From contig JASHQP010000434.1 of the NCBI GenBank assembly GCA_030039095.1, positions 1 to 30,019 of the forward strand: a stretch of DNA of 30,019 nt, given 5' to 3'. This document shows, piece by piece, positions 15,573 to 23,291 of the stretch. Below the pieces are notes generated by a model that searched no databases, was not told the origin of the DNA, and saw only the letters and a list, made by a program, of their open reading frames with translations. The stretch's first letter is position 1; each line of letters begins with the position of its first letter. Source of the stretch: Streptosporangiaceae bacterium (GTDB taxonomy: Bacteria > Actinomycetota > Actinomycetes > Streptosporangiales > Streptosporangiaceae). The translations under genes and the position numbers were made by a program.

Positions 15573-16469
15573 GTGAAAGCCGCCCCGTTCTCTTACGTCC
15601 GGCCCGCCACCCTGGGCGGCGCGGTGGCCGAACTGGCCGCCGCCGGCGACGAGGGCAAGGTGCTCGCCGGAGGGCAGTCGCTGGCGCCGCTGCTGGCGAT
15701 GCGGCTCGCCCGGCCGCAGACGCTCATCGACATCAACGCGGTGGCCGGCCTGGATACGCTCGAAGTCCGGCACGGCGTCCTGCGCGTCGGCGCCACCGTG
15801 CGGCAGCGCGACGTCGAGCACAGCCCGCTCGCCGCGGCCGTCCCGGCGCTCGGACTGGCGCTGCCGTTCGTGGGTCACCGCGAGGTGCGCAGCCGGGGCA
15901 CGATATGCGGGAGCCTGGCCCACGCCGATCCGGCGGCCGAACTGCCAGCCATCTCCTGCTGCCTGGGCGCCACGCTCGACATCGCCGGGCCGGCCGGCCG
16001 CCGCCGACTGCCGGCCGGCGGATTCTTCCTCGGGTCGATGACGACCGCGCTGGCCGCCGACGAGGTCCTGGCCGCAGTGGAATTCCCCGTCGCCCAGGCC
16101 GGCGAGGGCTTCGGCTTTGCCGAGGTCGCACGCCGGCACGGAGACTTCGCCATCGCCGGCGTCGTCACGCGTGTCCGCGTCGTGGGCGGCGCGGTCGCCC
16201 GGGCCGTGCTGGCCGCGTTCGGCATATCCCACCGCCCGGTAGCCCGTGACGTCACGACCGAACTAGGGGAGGTCCTGGCCGCGCACCATCGAGACCCCTC
16301 CGACGAGGCGCTGCGCGAGCGGCTCGCGCCGCTGGCGGACATCGTCGATACCGCCGGGGATGCCCACGGCTCGCAGGCGTACCGGCGCCGCCTGCTGACG
16401 GCGCTCGCGGCCCGCGAGCTCGTCCGCGCCTACCGCAGCGCCGCGGCCAGTGCGGAGGCCCGGTCATGA
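15573..16469 (+). CDS. FAD-binding medium subunit of a Mo hydroxylase (HmfB/CoxM-like)
   Basis: 298 residues from a GTG at 15573-15575 with GGAG 8 bp upstream; the protein then begins (V)KAAPFSYVRPATLGGAV, the usual start of CoxM-type subunits. FAD contacts are AGGQSLAPLLAMRLARP (about 31-47) and TICGSLAHADPAAELPA, the second being the conserved T(I/L)xGSxAhaDP stretch. A C-terminal CO_deh_flav_C domain follows (GFGFAEVARRHGDFAIAG). It passes electrons from the iron-sulfur subunit to an acceptor. The stop overlaps the start of the [2Fe-2S] gene as ATGA, showing translational coupling. Confidence 0.9.
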   Translation: MKAAPFSYVRPATLGGAVAELAAAGDEGKVLAGGQSLAPLLAMRLARPQTLIDINAVAGLDTLEVRHGVLRVGATVRQRDVEHSPLAAAVPALGLALPFVGHREVRSRGTICGSLAHADPAAELPAISCCLGATLDIAGPAGRRRLPAGGFFLGSMTTALAADEVLAAVEFPVAQAGEGFGFAEVARRHGDFAIAGVVTRVRVVGGAVARAVLAAFGISHRPVARDVTTELGEVLAAHHRDPSDEALRERLAPLADIVDTAGDAHGSQAYRRRLLTALAARELVRAYRSAAASAEARS

Positions 16470-17134
16470 CCGCCGGGATCCGGCCAGGCAGCGCCGGGAC
16501 CCCGCGTTGTGACACCGGGGCCGGGCCGGGTGACCAGGCAGAGGTCGTCCGGGCCGCCGCCGATGAACTGCTGCCGGTAACCTTCACCGTCAACGGGAAG
16601 GAGACGACCGTCCGGGTTCCGCCGCGGATGACCCTCGCCGACACCATCCGCGAGCAGCTCGGCCTGACCGGCACCCACCTGGGCTGTGAGCACGGCGTCT
16701 GCGGCATGTGCACGATCCTTCACGACGGCGTCGCGGTGCGTTCCTGCCTGCTGTTCACCGTTCAGTGCGGCGGTGCGAACATCGTGACGATCGAGGGCCT
16801 CGGCACCCCCGCCGATCCGCACCCGCTGCAGCGGGCCTTCTCCCACCACCACGCGCTTCAGTGCGGCTTCTGCACGCCCGGCTTCCTGCTCAGCGCCTAC
16901 GACCTGCTCGCGCACCAGCCCGGCGTGACGCGGGACGAGCTGCCCGGGCAGCTTTCCGGCGTGCTCTGCCGCTGCACCGGCTACCGGAACATCGTGTCCG
17001 CCGTCGCCGATGTCGCCGAGTGCTTCCCGGACGGCGTGCCGGGTCCGGCCGGCTGCGGCCGGGCCGCCCTTTCCAGTATCCGGCTACGCACCGATCCAGC
17101 GGAACCGCGAGGTAGCGGAGACACCATGACCTGA
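16466..17134 (+). CDS. [2Fe-2S] small subunit of a Mo hydroxylase (HmfC/CoxS-like)
   Basis: 222 residues. The plant-type cluster is bound by Cys74, Cys79, Cys82 and Cys94 (GCEHGVCGMC and RSC). The second, proximal cluster is bound by Cys133, Cys136, Cys168 and Cys170 (QCGFC and LCRCTGYRN). All eight ligands are present. The protein is longer than the usual 160 or so residues: about 35 extra at the N-terminus and a 40-residue Pro/Arg-rich tail. It completes the Mo-FAD-FeS heterotrimer. ATGA overlap with the FAD-subunit gene shows tight coupling. The next gene starts 20 bp downstream. Confidence 0.9.
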   Translation: MTAGIRPGSAGTPRCDTGAGPGDQAEVVRAAADELLPVTFTVNGKETTVRVPPRMTLADTIREQLGLTGTHLGCEHGVCGMCTILHDGVAVRSCLLFTVQCGGANIVTIEGLGTPADPHPLQRAFSHHHALQCGFCTPGFLLSAYDLLAHQPGVTRDELPGQLSGVLCRCTGYRNIVSAVADVAECFPDGVPGPAGCGRAALSSIRLRTDPAEPRGSGDTMT

Positions 17135-17154
17135 GCGACAAAGGGAAGATCGCA

Positions 17155-20100
17155 GTGACTGTCGTGTACCAAACCTCAGATGTGTGCCAGGCCGAGCGCT
17201 GTCGTTACTGGGCCGATGCTCTGTCCAGGACGTTCGTCCCGCTCGAGGTGCGGGAGTCGGCCGAGCACCAGTTCTCCGGGAAGCTCGCCAGCGCCTGGCT
17301 GGGGCAGGCCCTGGTGTCCGAGCTCTCATCCAGGCCTCAGGCCTGCGTGCGGACGGACGACACGATCAGGAAGCGCGGCGGCAGGAACCTGCTGCAGGTG
17401 GGCCTGCTCCTGGCGGGCCGGGCCGACGTCACCCAGGATGGCCGCACCGCGCGGCTCAGCCCCGGCGGCCTGGTGATCTACGAGACCAGCAGGAGCTTCC
17501 GCTGGTCGTTCCCGGCGGCGGACTGGGACCTGATGATCGCGACCTTCCCGCGCGCCGGGTTCGCGTTCTCTGCGGCACAATCCCGGGATCTCACCGCGCG
17601 GGACCTGTCCTCCAGCGGAGCGGCCGGCCCGATCCTCGCCGCGTACCTGCGCGGGCTGCGTGAGCAGGTGACGGCGCCCGATGCCCGCGTTTCGGCCCGG
17701 CTAGGCGACACGGCAGCCGATCTGGTCACCACGACGATGCTGGAGATCCTGTCAGATCCGGGCATGGGGTCCGCCCTTGACCGGGCGCTGTGCCAGAAGG
17801 TGGTCGGCTACGTCGAGGACAACCTTGGTGACCCCGGTCTGACCCCGGCGCGTATCGCAGAGGCTCACTACATCTCCCGGCGCTACCTCTACACGATCTT
17901 CACCGCTTCGCAGAAGATGCCGGTACTCGAGTGGATCCGGCTGCGCCGCCTGGAACGGTGCCGGCGAGCCCTGCTGGATCCTGCCATGGCGGAAACCCCG
18001 GTCGGCCGCATCGCGGCGCGATGGGGCATGCCCAATCTCGCGCTGTTCAGCCGGGGGTTCAAACGCATGTACGGACTGAGCCCCTCGGCGTACCGGCAGC
18101 ACTACGCCGCGCAGGGCAGGTACGCCGAAGGTCCGCAATCTCTGCTCCCAGCAGCAAACGCGCTGCCCAGAGAGACAAGCCGACCGCGCCATGGCGGACG
18201 GACACTGGCCATGCCGGGCTGCGATGTCCTGGCCGGGCCGCCCGAGCACCGAGCGGGCCCGCGGGTCTGGGCCGCAGCGCCGCTGTCGGGCTCGGGAGGA
18301 CTTGCCATGACCGTCTCTGCCATCAACTGGGCTCCCGACGATTTCTCGCCGCCGCCGCCCGATCTGGACAAGGTCGTCGTGCGGGCGGCCTGCCCGCAGG
18401 ATTGCCCGGACACCTGCGCCATGCTCGTCACCGTCGAGAACGGCCGGGCGACCGAGGTCGTCGGGGCTCCCGAGCATCCCTTCACCCGGGGTGCGCTGTG
18501 CGTGAAGATCAACAACTTCCTCGACAAGGTGTACAGCCCTGACCGGCTCCAATACCCGATGCGCCGGGTCGGCCCGAAGGGAGCCGGCCGGTTCGAGCGG
18601 GTGGCCTGGGACGAGGCCCTCGACGAGATTACCGGCCGGTTCCAAGAGATCATCCGCCGCGACGGCGCCCAGGCGATCCTGCCGTTCAGCTATCTCGGCA
18701 CCGAAGGCCTGGTCAACGGGCTCAATGTCGGGGACGCGTTCTTCAACAAGATGGGCGCGACGATCAGCGAGCGCACCTTCTGCGACTCCGGCGTATGCAC
18801 GGCGTATCTGATGACGGTAGGACCGACGCCCGGATGCGAGCCCGAGAGCATTATCAATTCCAAGTACATCATCCTGTGGGCGAACAACGCGATCAGCACC
18901 AACGTGCACCTGTGGCCCATTGTCCGCGACGCTCAGCGGCGCGGCGCGAAACTCGTGGTCATCGACCCGGTGGCTAACCGCACGGCACAGCACGCCGACT
19001 GGCACATCAAGATCCGCCCGGGAACAGACGGGGCGCTCGCTCTCGCGATGATCAACGTGATCATCACCGAGAATCTCACCGACGAAGACTACGTCAGGCG
19101 GTACACCGTTGGTTACGATGCGCTCGCCGAACGAGCGCGTCAGTACACACCCGAGTGGGCAGCCGAGGAGACCGGCGTACCCGCGGCCGACATACGCCGC
19201 CTGGCCAGGGAATTCGTGAGCACCCAGCCCTCCGTCATCAGGATCGGGGTGGCGATCGAGCGGCACCCGAATGGCGGCCAGACGGTCCGGGCCATTGCCT
19301 GCCTGCCCGCCCTGGCCGGCTCCTGGCGCCGCCCGGGCGGTGGCCTGTGCCAGATTCCGCTGTGGTCATTCCCGGTCCGGTGGAACGGCGGCCCGGACGA
19401 CGTCGTCAGCCATCCCGATCTCATCGAGGGATCACCCAGGGTCCTGAATCAGTTCCTGCTGGGGCCGGCTCTCACCGGCGAGCTCGACCTCGACCCGCCC
19501 ATCAAGGGACTCTTCGTCTATAACTGCAACCCTCTCGTGGTGGTGCCCTCGCAGCAGAAGGTCGTGGCCGGGCTGATGCGCGATGACCTGTTCACGGTGG
19601 TCAGTGAGCACTTCCAGACCGACACGGCCGACTTCGCCGACTTCGTCCTTCCGGCGACGACCCAGCTCGAGCAGCTCGACCTGATGTTCTCCTGGGGCCA
19701 TCTGTACCTCACCCTGAACACGCCGTCGATAGAGCCGCTGGCAGAGGCCATTCCCAACGCGGAGCTCTTCCGCCGGCTGGCAGCCAGGATGGGCTACCAG
19801 GAGGCCTGCTTCTCCCGTTCCGACGAAGAACTCGCCCGGGATTCCCTCGACTGGTCCGCGCCGGTCCTGGACGGCATCGATATGGAGTACCTGAAGGCGC
19901 ACGGCTACGCCCGGCTCAAGGTGGGAGCACCCGAGACCTTCGCCCCGCACGCCCAGGGGAACTTCCCCACCCCGTCCGGGAAATGCGAACTCGAGTCGTC
20001 CATGGCCAGGGACCAGGGGAACATGGTCCTGCCGCTCTTCCGCCAGGGTTACACCGGCGCCATGCCGTCGAACCCGGTCGATCCCCTTCCCTGCTACACG

Positions 20101-20514
20101 CCCAGGCGAGAATCGCCCTTCACCGACCCCGAACTCGCGAAGAACTACCCGCTGAGCCTGCTCACGCCCAAACCGCACGCCTTCCTCAACTCCACGTACG
20201 GGAACCTGCCCCGGCACCGTCGCGTGCAGGGCGGCCAGATCCTGACGGTGAATCCGGCCGACGCGGGCGCACGCGGCATCGCCGACGGGCAGCGAGTCAA
20301 GGTCTTCAATCAGCGGGGTGCCTTCTACGCCAAGGTTGCGATCTCCGAGGAGGTCCCCCCGGGCATCGTCATGTCGCCGATGGGCCAGTGGCGGAAGTAC
20401 GCCGACGAGAAGAGCACCGTTCACGCCGTTATAGAGCCGGTCTTCGCCGACCTCGGAAACGCCCCGGCATTCTCTGACATTGCCGTGCAGGTTGCCATGG
20501 CCGACGGCGAATAA
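17155..20514 (+). CDS. AraC-type regulator joined in frame to a DMSO-reductase-family molybdoenzyme
   Basis: One uninterrupted frame of 1119 codons from a GTG at 17155 (AGGGAAG upstream). Residues 1-319 are a full AraC regulator: an AraC_binding_2-like domain, then two helix-turn-helices (LTPARIAEAHYISRRYLYTI; VGRIAARWGMPNLALFSRGF; ending YGLSPSAYRQHY). Residues 320-384 look like translated spacer. Residues 385-1119 are a complete 735-residue molybdopterin oxidoreductase. Counted from its own ATG (18307), Cys29, Cys33, Cys37 and Cys65 bind [4Fe-4S] (CPQDCPDTC, then C after 27 residues), and Cys159 in RTFCDSG is the likely Mo ligand. A molydop-binding C-terminal domain follows. No Tat signal, so probably cytoplasmic. 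A strong ribosome binding site at 18294 suggests the enzyme is also, or only, made separately. The reaction is unknown. Confidence 0.8.
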   Translation: MTVVYQTSDVCQAERCRYWADALSRTFVPLEVRESAEHQFSGKLASAWLGQALVSELSSRPQACVRTDDTIRKRGGRNLLQVGLLLAGRADVTQDGRTARLSPGGLVIYETSRSFRWSFPAADWDLMIATFPRAGFAFSAAQSRDLTARDLSSSGAAGPILAAYLRGLREQVTAPDARVSARLGDTAADLVTTTMLEILSDPGMGSALDRALCQKVVGYVEDNLGDPGLTPARIAEAHYISRRYLYTIFTASQKMPVLEWIRLRRLERCRRALLDPAMAETPVGRIAARWGMPNLALFSRGFKRMYGLSPSAYRQHYAAQGRYAEGPQSLLPAANALPRETSRPRHGGRTLAMPGCDVLAGPPEHRAGPRVWAAAPLSGSGGLAMTVSAINWAPDDFSPPPPDLDKVVVRAACPQDCPDTCAMLVTVENGRATEVVGAPEHPFTRGALCVKINNFLDKVYSPDRLQYPMRRVGPKGAGRFERVAWDEALDEITGRFQEIIRRDGAQAILPFSYLGTEGLVNGLNVGDAFFNKMGATISERTFCDSGVCTAYLMTVGPTPGCEPESIINSKYIILWANNAISTNVHLWPIVRDAQRRGAKLVVIDPVANRTAQHADWHIKIRPGTDGALALAMINVIITENLTDEDYVRRYTVGYDALAERARQYTPEWAAEETGVPAADIRRLAREFVSTQPSVIRIGVAIERHPNGGQTVRAIACLPALAGSWRRPGGGLCQIPLWSFPVRWNGGPDDVVSHPDLIEGSPRVLNQFLLGPALTGELDLDPPIKGLFVYNCNPLVVVPSQQKVVAGLMRDDLFTVVSEHFQTDTADFADFVLPATTQLEQLDLMFSWGHLYLTLNTPSIEPLAEAIPNAELFRRLAARMGYQEACFSRSDEELARDSLDWSAPVLDGIDMEYLKAHGYARLKVGAPETFAPHAQGNFPTPSGKCELESSMARDQGNMVLPLFRQGYTGAMPSNPVDPLPCYTPRRESPFTDPELAKNYPLSLLTPKPHAFLNSTYGNLPRHRRVQGGQILTVNPADAGARGIADGQRVKVFNQRGAFYAKVAISEEVPPGIVMSPMGQWRKYADEKSTVHAVIEPVFADLGNAPAFSDIAVQVAMADGE
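18294..18309 (+). promoter_or_regulatory. Internal ribosome binding site and start of the molybdoenzyme
   Basis: GGGAGGA at 18294-18300, then 6 bases, then ATG at 18307-18309: one of the best Shine-Dalgarno/start pairs in the window, sitting exactly at the boundary between spacer and molybdoenzyme. Translation from here gives a normal-length 735-residue enzyme (18307-20514). This supports two genes whose separating stop codon has been lost, or a dual-product gene. Confidence 0.7.
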
Positions 20515-20543
20515 CCCCTACCGTACGCAGAAAGGCGAGCGTC

Positions 20544-20918
20544 ATGAGTGACGACAAGGAACTGGTTGCCGCTACCATCTCGCACTACCTCGACGGGGTC
20601 CGGACCGGCAGCCGGGCCGACTTCGACGAGGCGTTCGTGCCGGACGCGACGGTCACCCATCGCTCGATGTCGGAAGCGAGCGTCGAGACGTCCTCGCTCG
20701 CGGAGTTCATCGAGCTCGTGCAGACTCTGCTGAAGGAACACGGCTCCCTCGAGGAGACCCTGGCCGGCCTGGATATCCAGGTAGCGGACACCATCGGCAC
20801 CGCGCGTGCGGCCTTCACCCTCAAGCTCGGCGACCAGCAGGTAACCGGCGACGATGTCTTCAGCCTGGCCAGGACCTCCGACCGCTGGCTGATCACGCAC
20901 AAGCTCTATTCGATGTAG
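20544..20918 (+). CDS. SnoaL-like / NTF2-fold protein
   Basis: 124 residues, ATG with AAAGGCGAG upstream. The sequence pattern (ISHYLDGVRTGSRADFDEAF, then VPDATVTHRSM, ending DDVFSLARTSDRWLITHKLY) is the cone-shaped NTF2/SnoaL fold seen in putative lumazine-binding and polyketide-cyclase-like proteins. Such proteins are small isomerases, hydrolases or ligand binders. It lies 29 bp after the molybdoenzyme and 23 bp before moaA, so it belongs to the operon. It may process the product of the molybdoenzyme. No catalytic residues can be assigned with confidence. Confidence 0.8.
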   Translation: MSDDKELVAATISHYLDGVRTGSRADFDEAFVPDATVTHRSMSEASVETSSLAEFIELVQTLLKEHGSLEETLAGLDIQVADTIGTARAAFTLKLGDQQVTGDDVFSLARTSDRWLITHKLYSM

Positions 20919-20941
20919 CCGGGCATCCCCGAAGGCCGGAT

Positions 20942-21994
20942 TTGACCACCGCACCCGCGACACCGGCGCCGAGGCTTCCCGGGAATCGCAGGCGAGACGC
21001 GGACAGGCGGCTCGTCGATTCCCATGGCCGGGTAGCGACCGATCTGCGCGTCTCGGTGACGGACCGTTGCAACCTCCGCTGCGCGTATTGCATGCCAGCG
21101 GAAGGGCTGGACTGGCTGCCGTCCCCGGATCTGCTGACCGACGGCGAGATCACCCGGCTCGTTCGGATTGCCGTGGAGCGGCTTGGCGTCAGCCAAGTAC
21201 GGTTTACCGGCGGCGAGCCGTTGCTGCGCAGGAGCCTGGAATCCATCGTCGCCGGGATCGCCTCACTCCGCCCCCGGCCCGAGATCTCGCTGACGACCAA
21301 CGGGATTGGCCTGCGTCACCGCGCCGCCGCGCTGCGCGATGCCGGGCTCGACCGGGTCAACGTCTCGGTCGACACGCTGCGCCGCGACCGGTTCGCCGAG
21401 CTCGCGAAGCGCGACCGGCTGCCCGATGTACTCGCCGGCCTGGCCGCCGCGGACAAGGCGGCATTGCACCCCATCAAGCTCAACGCGGTGCTGATGAGAG
21501 GCATCAACGACGACGAGGCCGTGCCCCTGCTGCGGTGGGCGCTGGCGAACGGCTACGAGTTGCGCTTCATCGAGCAGATGCCGCTGGACGCACAGCGATC
21601 CTGGGACCGGAATCGCATGATCACGGCGGCCGAGATCCTGGTCGGCCTGAGCGGGGAATTCACCCTTCAGCCGGACCGGGAGCCCCGTGGCGACGCTCCC
21701 GCGGAACGCTTCGTGGTCGATGGCGGGCCGGGGCGGGTCGGAGTCATCGGCGCGGTCACCCGCCCGTTCTGCCGGGAGTGCAATCGCACCCGGCTCACGG
21801 CAGACGGCCAGGTCCGCAACTGTCTGTTCGCCACCTCCGAGACTGACCTGCGGACGCTGATGCGCACTGGCGGGTCAGACGACGGCCTGGCCGAGGCCTG
21901 GCGCACCGCCATGTGGGGCAAGCTGCCCGGCCACGGCATCAACGACCCGGCGTTCCTTCAGCCGAGCAGGCCGATGAGCGCAATCGGCGGGTAG
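20942..21994 (+). CDS. moaA: GTP 3',8-cyclase MoaA (molybdopterin biosynthesis)
   Basis: 350 residues from a TTG at 20942 preceded by GAAGG at good spacing. A radical-SAM enzyme: the N-terminal cluster ligands are Cys43, Cys47 and Cys50 (DRCNLRCAYC), and the SAM motif is FTGGEPLLR (88-96). The second, GTP-binding cluster is held by Cys277, Cys280 and Cys294 (CRECNRTR and NCLF). The protein ends in Gly-Gly, as required in MoaA. It converts GTP to 3',8-cyclo-dihydro-GTP, the first step of molybdenum cofactor synthesis. No moaC, moaE, moeA or mobA is nearby, so this copy probably boosts cofactor supply for the two Mo enzymes encoded just upstream. Confidence 0.95.
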   Translation: MTTAPATPAPRLPGNRRRDADRRLVDSHGRVATDLRVSVTDRCNLRCAYCMPAEGLDWLPSPDLLTDGEITRLVRIAVERLGVSQVRFTGGEPLLRRSLESIVAGIASLRPRPEISLTTNGIGLRHRAAALRDAGLDRVNVSVDTLRRDRFAELAKRDRLPDVLAGLAAADKAALHPIKLNAVLMRGINDDEAVPLLRWALANGYELRFIEQMPLDAQRSWDRNRMITAAEILVGLSGEFTLQPDREPRGDAPAERFVVDGGPGRVGVIGAVTRPFCRECNRTRLTADGQVRNCLFATSETDLRTLMRTGGSDDGLAEAWRTAMWGKLPGHGINDPAFLQPSRPMSAIGG

Positions 21995-22385
21995 GCGGCC
22001 GGGTTGAGGTGGCCGGGCACCGCGCACCGGGCGCTCCGCCACCTGAGCATCGCTGGCCGAGGCAGATGCCCGGTCGCAGACATGTGACGCGTCAGGCGGC
22101 GGGCGAGGCCGGGATCCTGCTCGCCCCATTGACCCGTCGCCCTGCCATAGGGCAGGCGGGTGGCAACGGCACGCGGCGGTGCGCGATGCTTCAGAGGTGG
22201 CTGAGGGCTCGGACCGCACCGGCCGCCTGTTCCGCCTCTCGATCATCACCGACCCACGGCCAAGGGCAGGTCTCGAGGCGATCGTGTCGCAGCGGGACAC
22301 CCTGGCCGACGGGCTTCGCCCTTCCGGGGGCTGCTGGCCCGACGGTTCCTGAGCCGCGATAATCCGGCTGAAGGAGGTGGCATCG
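21995..22385 (+). other. Intergenic region between moaA and the binding-protein-like gene
   Basis: 391 bp without a confident gene. It holds a 10-bp perfect palindrome TGACGCGTCA (22085-22094), a hairpin CCTGCC-ATAG-GGCAGG (22141-22156), and a 57-codon frame from a GTG at 22179 to a stop at 22352 with fairly GC-rich third positions but no recognised family. A possible -10 box GATAAT (22358-22363) and a strong AAGGAGG (22371-22377) serve the next gene. The hairpin may end the molybdenum-enzyme transcript, and a new transcript probably starts before 22386. Confidence 0.4.
22141..22156 (+). terminator. Possible terminator hairpin after moaA
   Basis: Perfect 6-bp GC-rich stem (CCTGCC/GGCAGG) with a 4-base loop, about 147 bp after the moaA stop. 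There is no following T-run, which is common for actinomycete terminators but also means the call is weak. Confidence 0.25.
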
Positions 22386-23291
22386 GTGGCAGACCGAGAG
22401 ATAACGGTCGGCGTGGTCGCGCCCGCCTACGTCAACGTCCCGCTGTGGGTGGCGCAGCGGCGCGGATTCTTCGGCGCCGAAGGGCTGAGCGTGACGTCAC
22501 GCGTCATCGGCACGACCGAGGGCACGACGCGGGCGCTGCGAGACGGCGACGTCAGCCTCGCCCTCACCGCCCCGGAAGGCACGATCGCGGACGCGGCCGC
22601 TGGCGGCCCGCTGCGGGTTGCCGCCGGCCTCATCGACCGGCCGCCGCTGTCGCTGATCGCGCTGCGCCGGCACCGGACGGTCGCGGACCTGCGCGGCGGC
22701 CTGATCGGGACGTCGTCCCTGAAGGAGGGCACCCGGCACGTGGCCGAGCGCATGCTGGCCGCCCACGGCCTGGCCTACCCAGGCGATTACGAATGGGCGC
22801 TCGAGGGCTCCCACGTCGAGCGCTGGAAGGCGCTGCAGGCCGCGGCCATCGACGCGGCCCTGCAGATGGTCCCGTACGACTACGTGGCCGAGGAAGCCGG
22901 GTTCACCAACCTCGGCCCGGTCAGCGACGACTTCGCGTTCAATGCGGTCTGCGTGCGAAGCGACATCGACCCCGCGCTGCTCACCCGTTTCCTGCGCGCC
23001 CTCGCCCTGGCGACCGAGTGGTTCCGCGGCAACGTCGAGGAGGCCGCGGCCGTCGCCGCGGCGGAGACGTCCGCCGAGGACAGGCACGCGCTGCGCGCCT
23101 GCCGGGCGCTCGCGGCCGACGGCGTCATCCCCGCCGGCCTGCGGATCGGGCCGGCCGCTTTCGGCGCGGCGGTGGCGTCGCTGCGCCTGTCCGGCGGCCT
23201 GAGCGAGGGCCACGGGGATCCCCGCACCGCTCTCGACTACGCCTGTCTGGAGACCGCCTTGAACGAGACGCCCAGCGGGACCGGGGCATGA
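22386..23291 (+). CDS. NMT1/THI5-like periplasmic-binding-protein-fold protein without signal peptide
   Basis: 301 residues. The GTG at 22386 is chosen because GGAGG ends 8 bp before it; the upstream in-frame GTG at 22377 overlaps that GGAGG. The pattern (ITVGVVAPAYVNVPLWVAQR, RGFFGAEGL, TTEGTTRALRDGDVSLAL, LIGTSSLKEGTRHVAERML) matches the NMT1/TauA class of type II binding proteins. There is no signal peptide, lipobox or transmembrane segment, and no permease or ATPase gene nearby. The same fold is used by cytoplasmic enzymes, including 4,5-dihydroxyphthalate decarboxylases, so it may be a catabolic enzyme. Its stop overlaps the start of a flavin monooxygenase (ATGA), which points to a shared pathway. 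Confidence 0.8.
   Translation: MADREITVGVVAPAYVNVPLWVAQRRGFFGAEGLSVTSRVIGTTEGTTRALRDGDVSLALTAPEGTIADAAAGGPLRVAAGLIDRPPLSLIALRRHRTVADLRGGLIGTSSLKEGTRHVAERMLAAHGLAYPGDYEWALEGSHVERWKALQAAAIDAALQMVPYDYVAEEAGFTNLGPVSDDFAFNAVCVRSDIDPALLTRFLRALALATEWFRGNVEEAAAVAAAETSAEDRHALRACRALAADGVIPAGLRIGPAAFGAAVASLRLSGGLSEGHGDPRTALDYACLETALNETPSGTGA

Noticed and set aside
12348..17134. Aerobic CO dehydrogenase (CoxLMS)
   Set aside because: The subunit families fit, but the large subunit shows NRGFGGQQ where form I CoxL has AYxCSFR, and the ligase and crotonase genes point to an acyl-CoA substrate.
22081..22094. 11-mer ATGTGACGCGT shared with 7328-7338, both in gaps before binding-protein-like genes
   Set aside because: Dozens of shared 11-mers are expected by chance in 30 kb, and the symmetric centres differ between the two sites.
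22188..22250. tRNA-Ser-like stretch (AGAGGTGGCTGAG with a matching CCTCT downstream)
   Set aside because: The closing stem is only 5 bp and about 45 bases apart, with no proper anticodon arm or T-loop; chance resemblance.
22445..23287. Long upstream in-frame extension of the flavin monooxygenase
   Set aside because: The extension is the out-of-frame shadow of the binding-protein-fold gene; the FAD motif begins right after the ATG at 23288.
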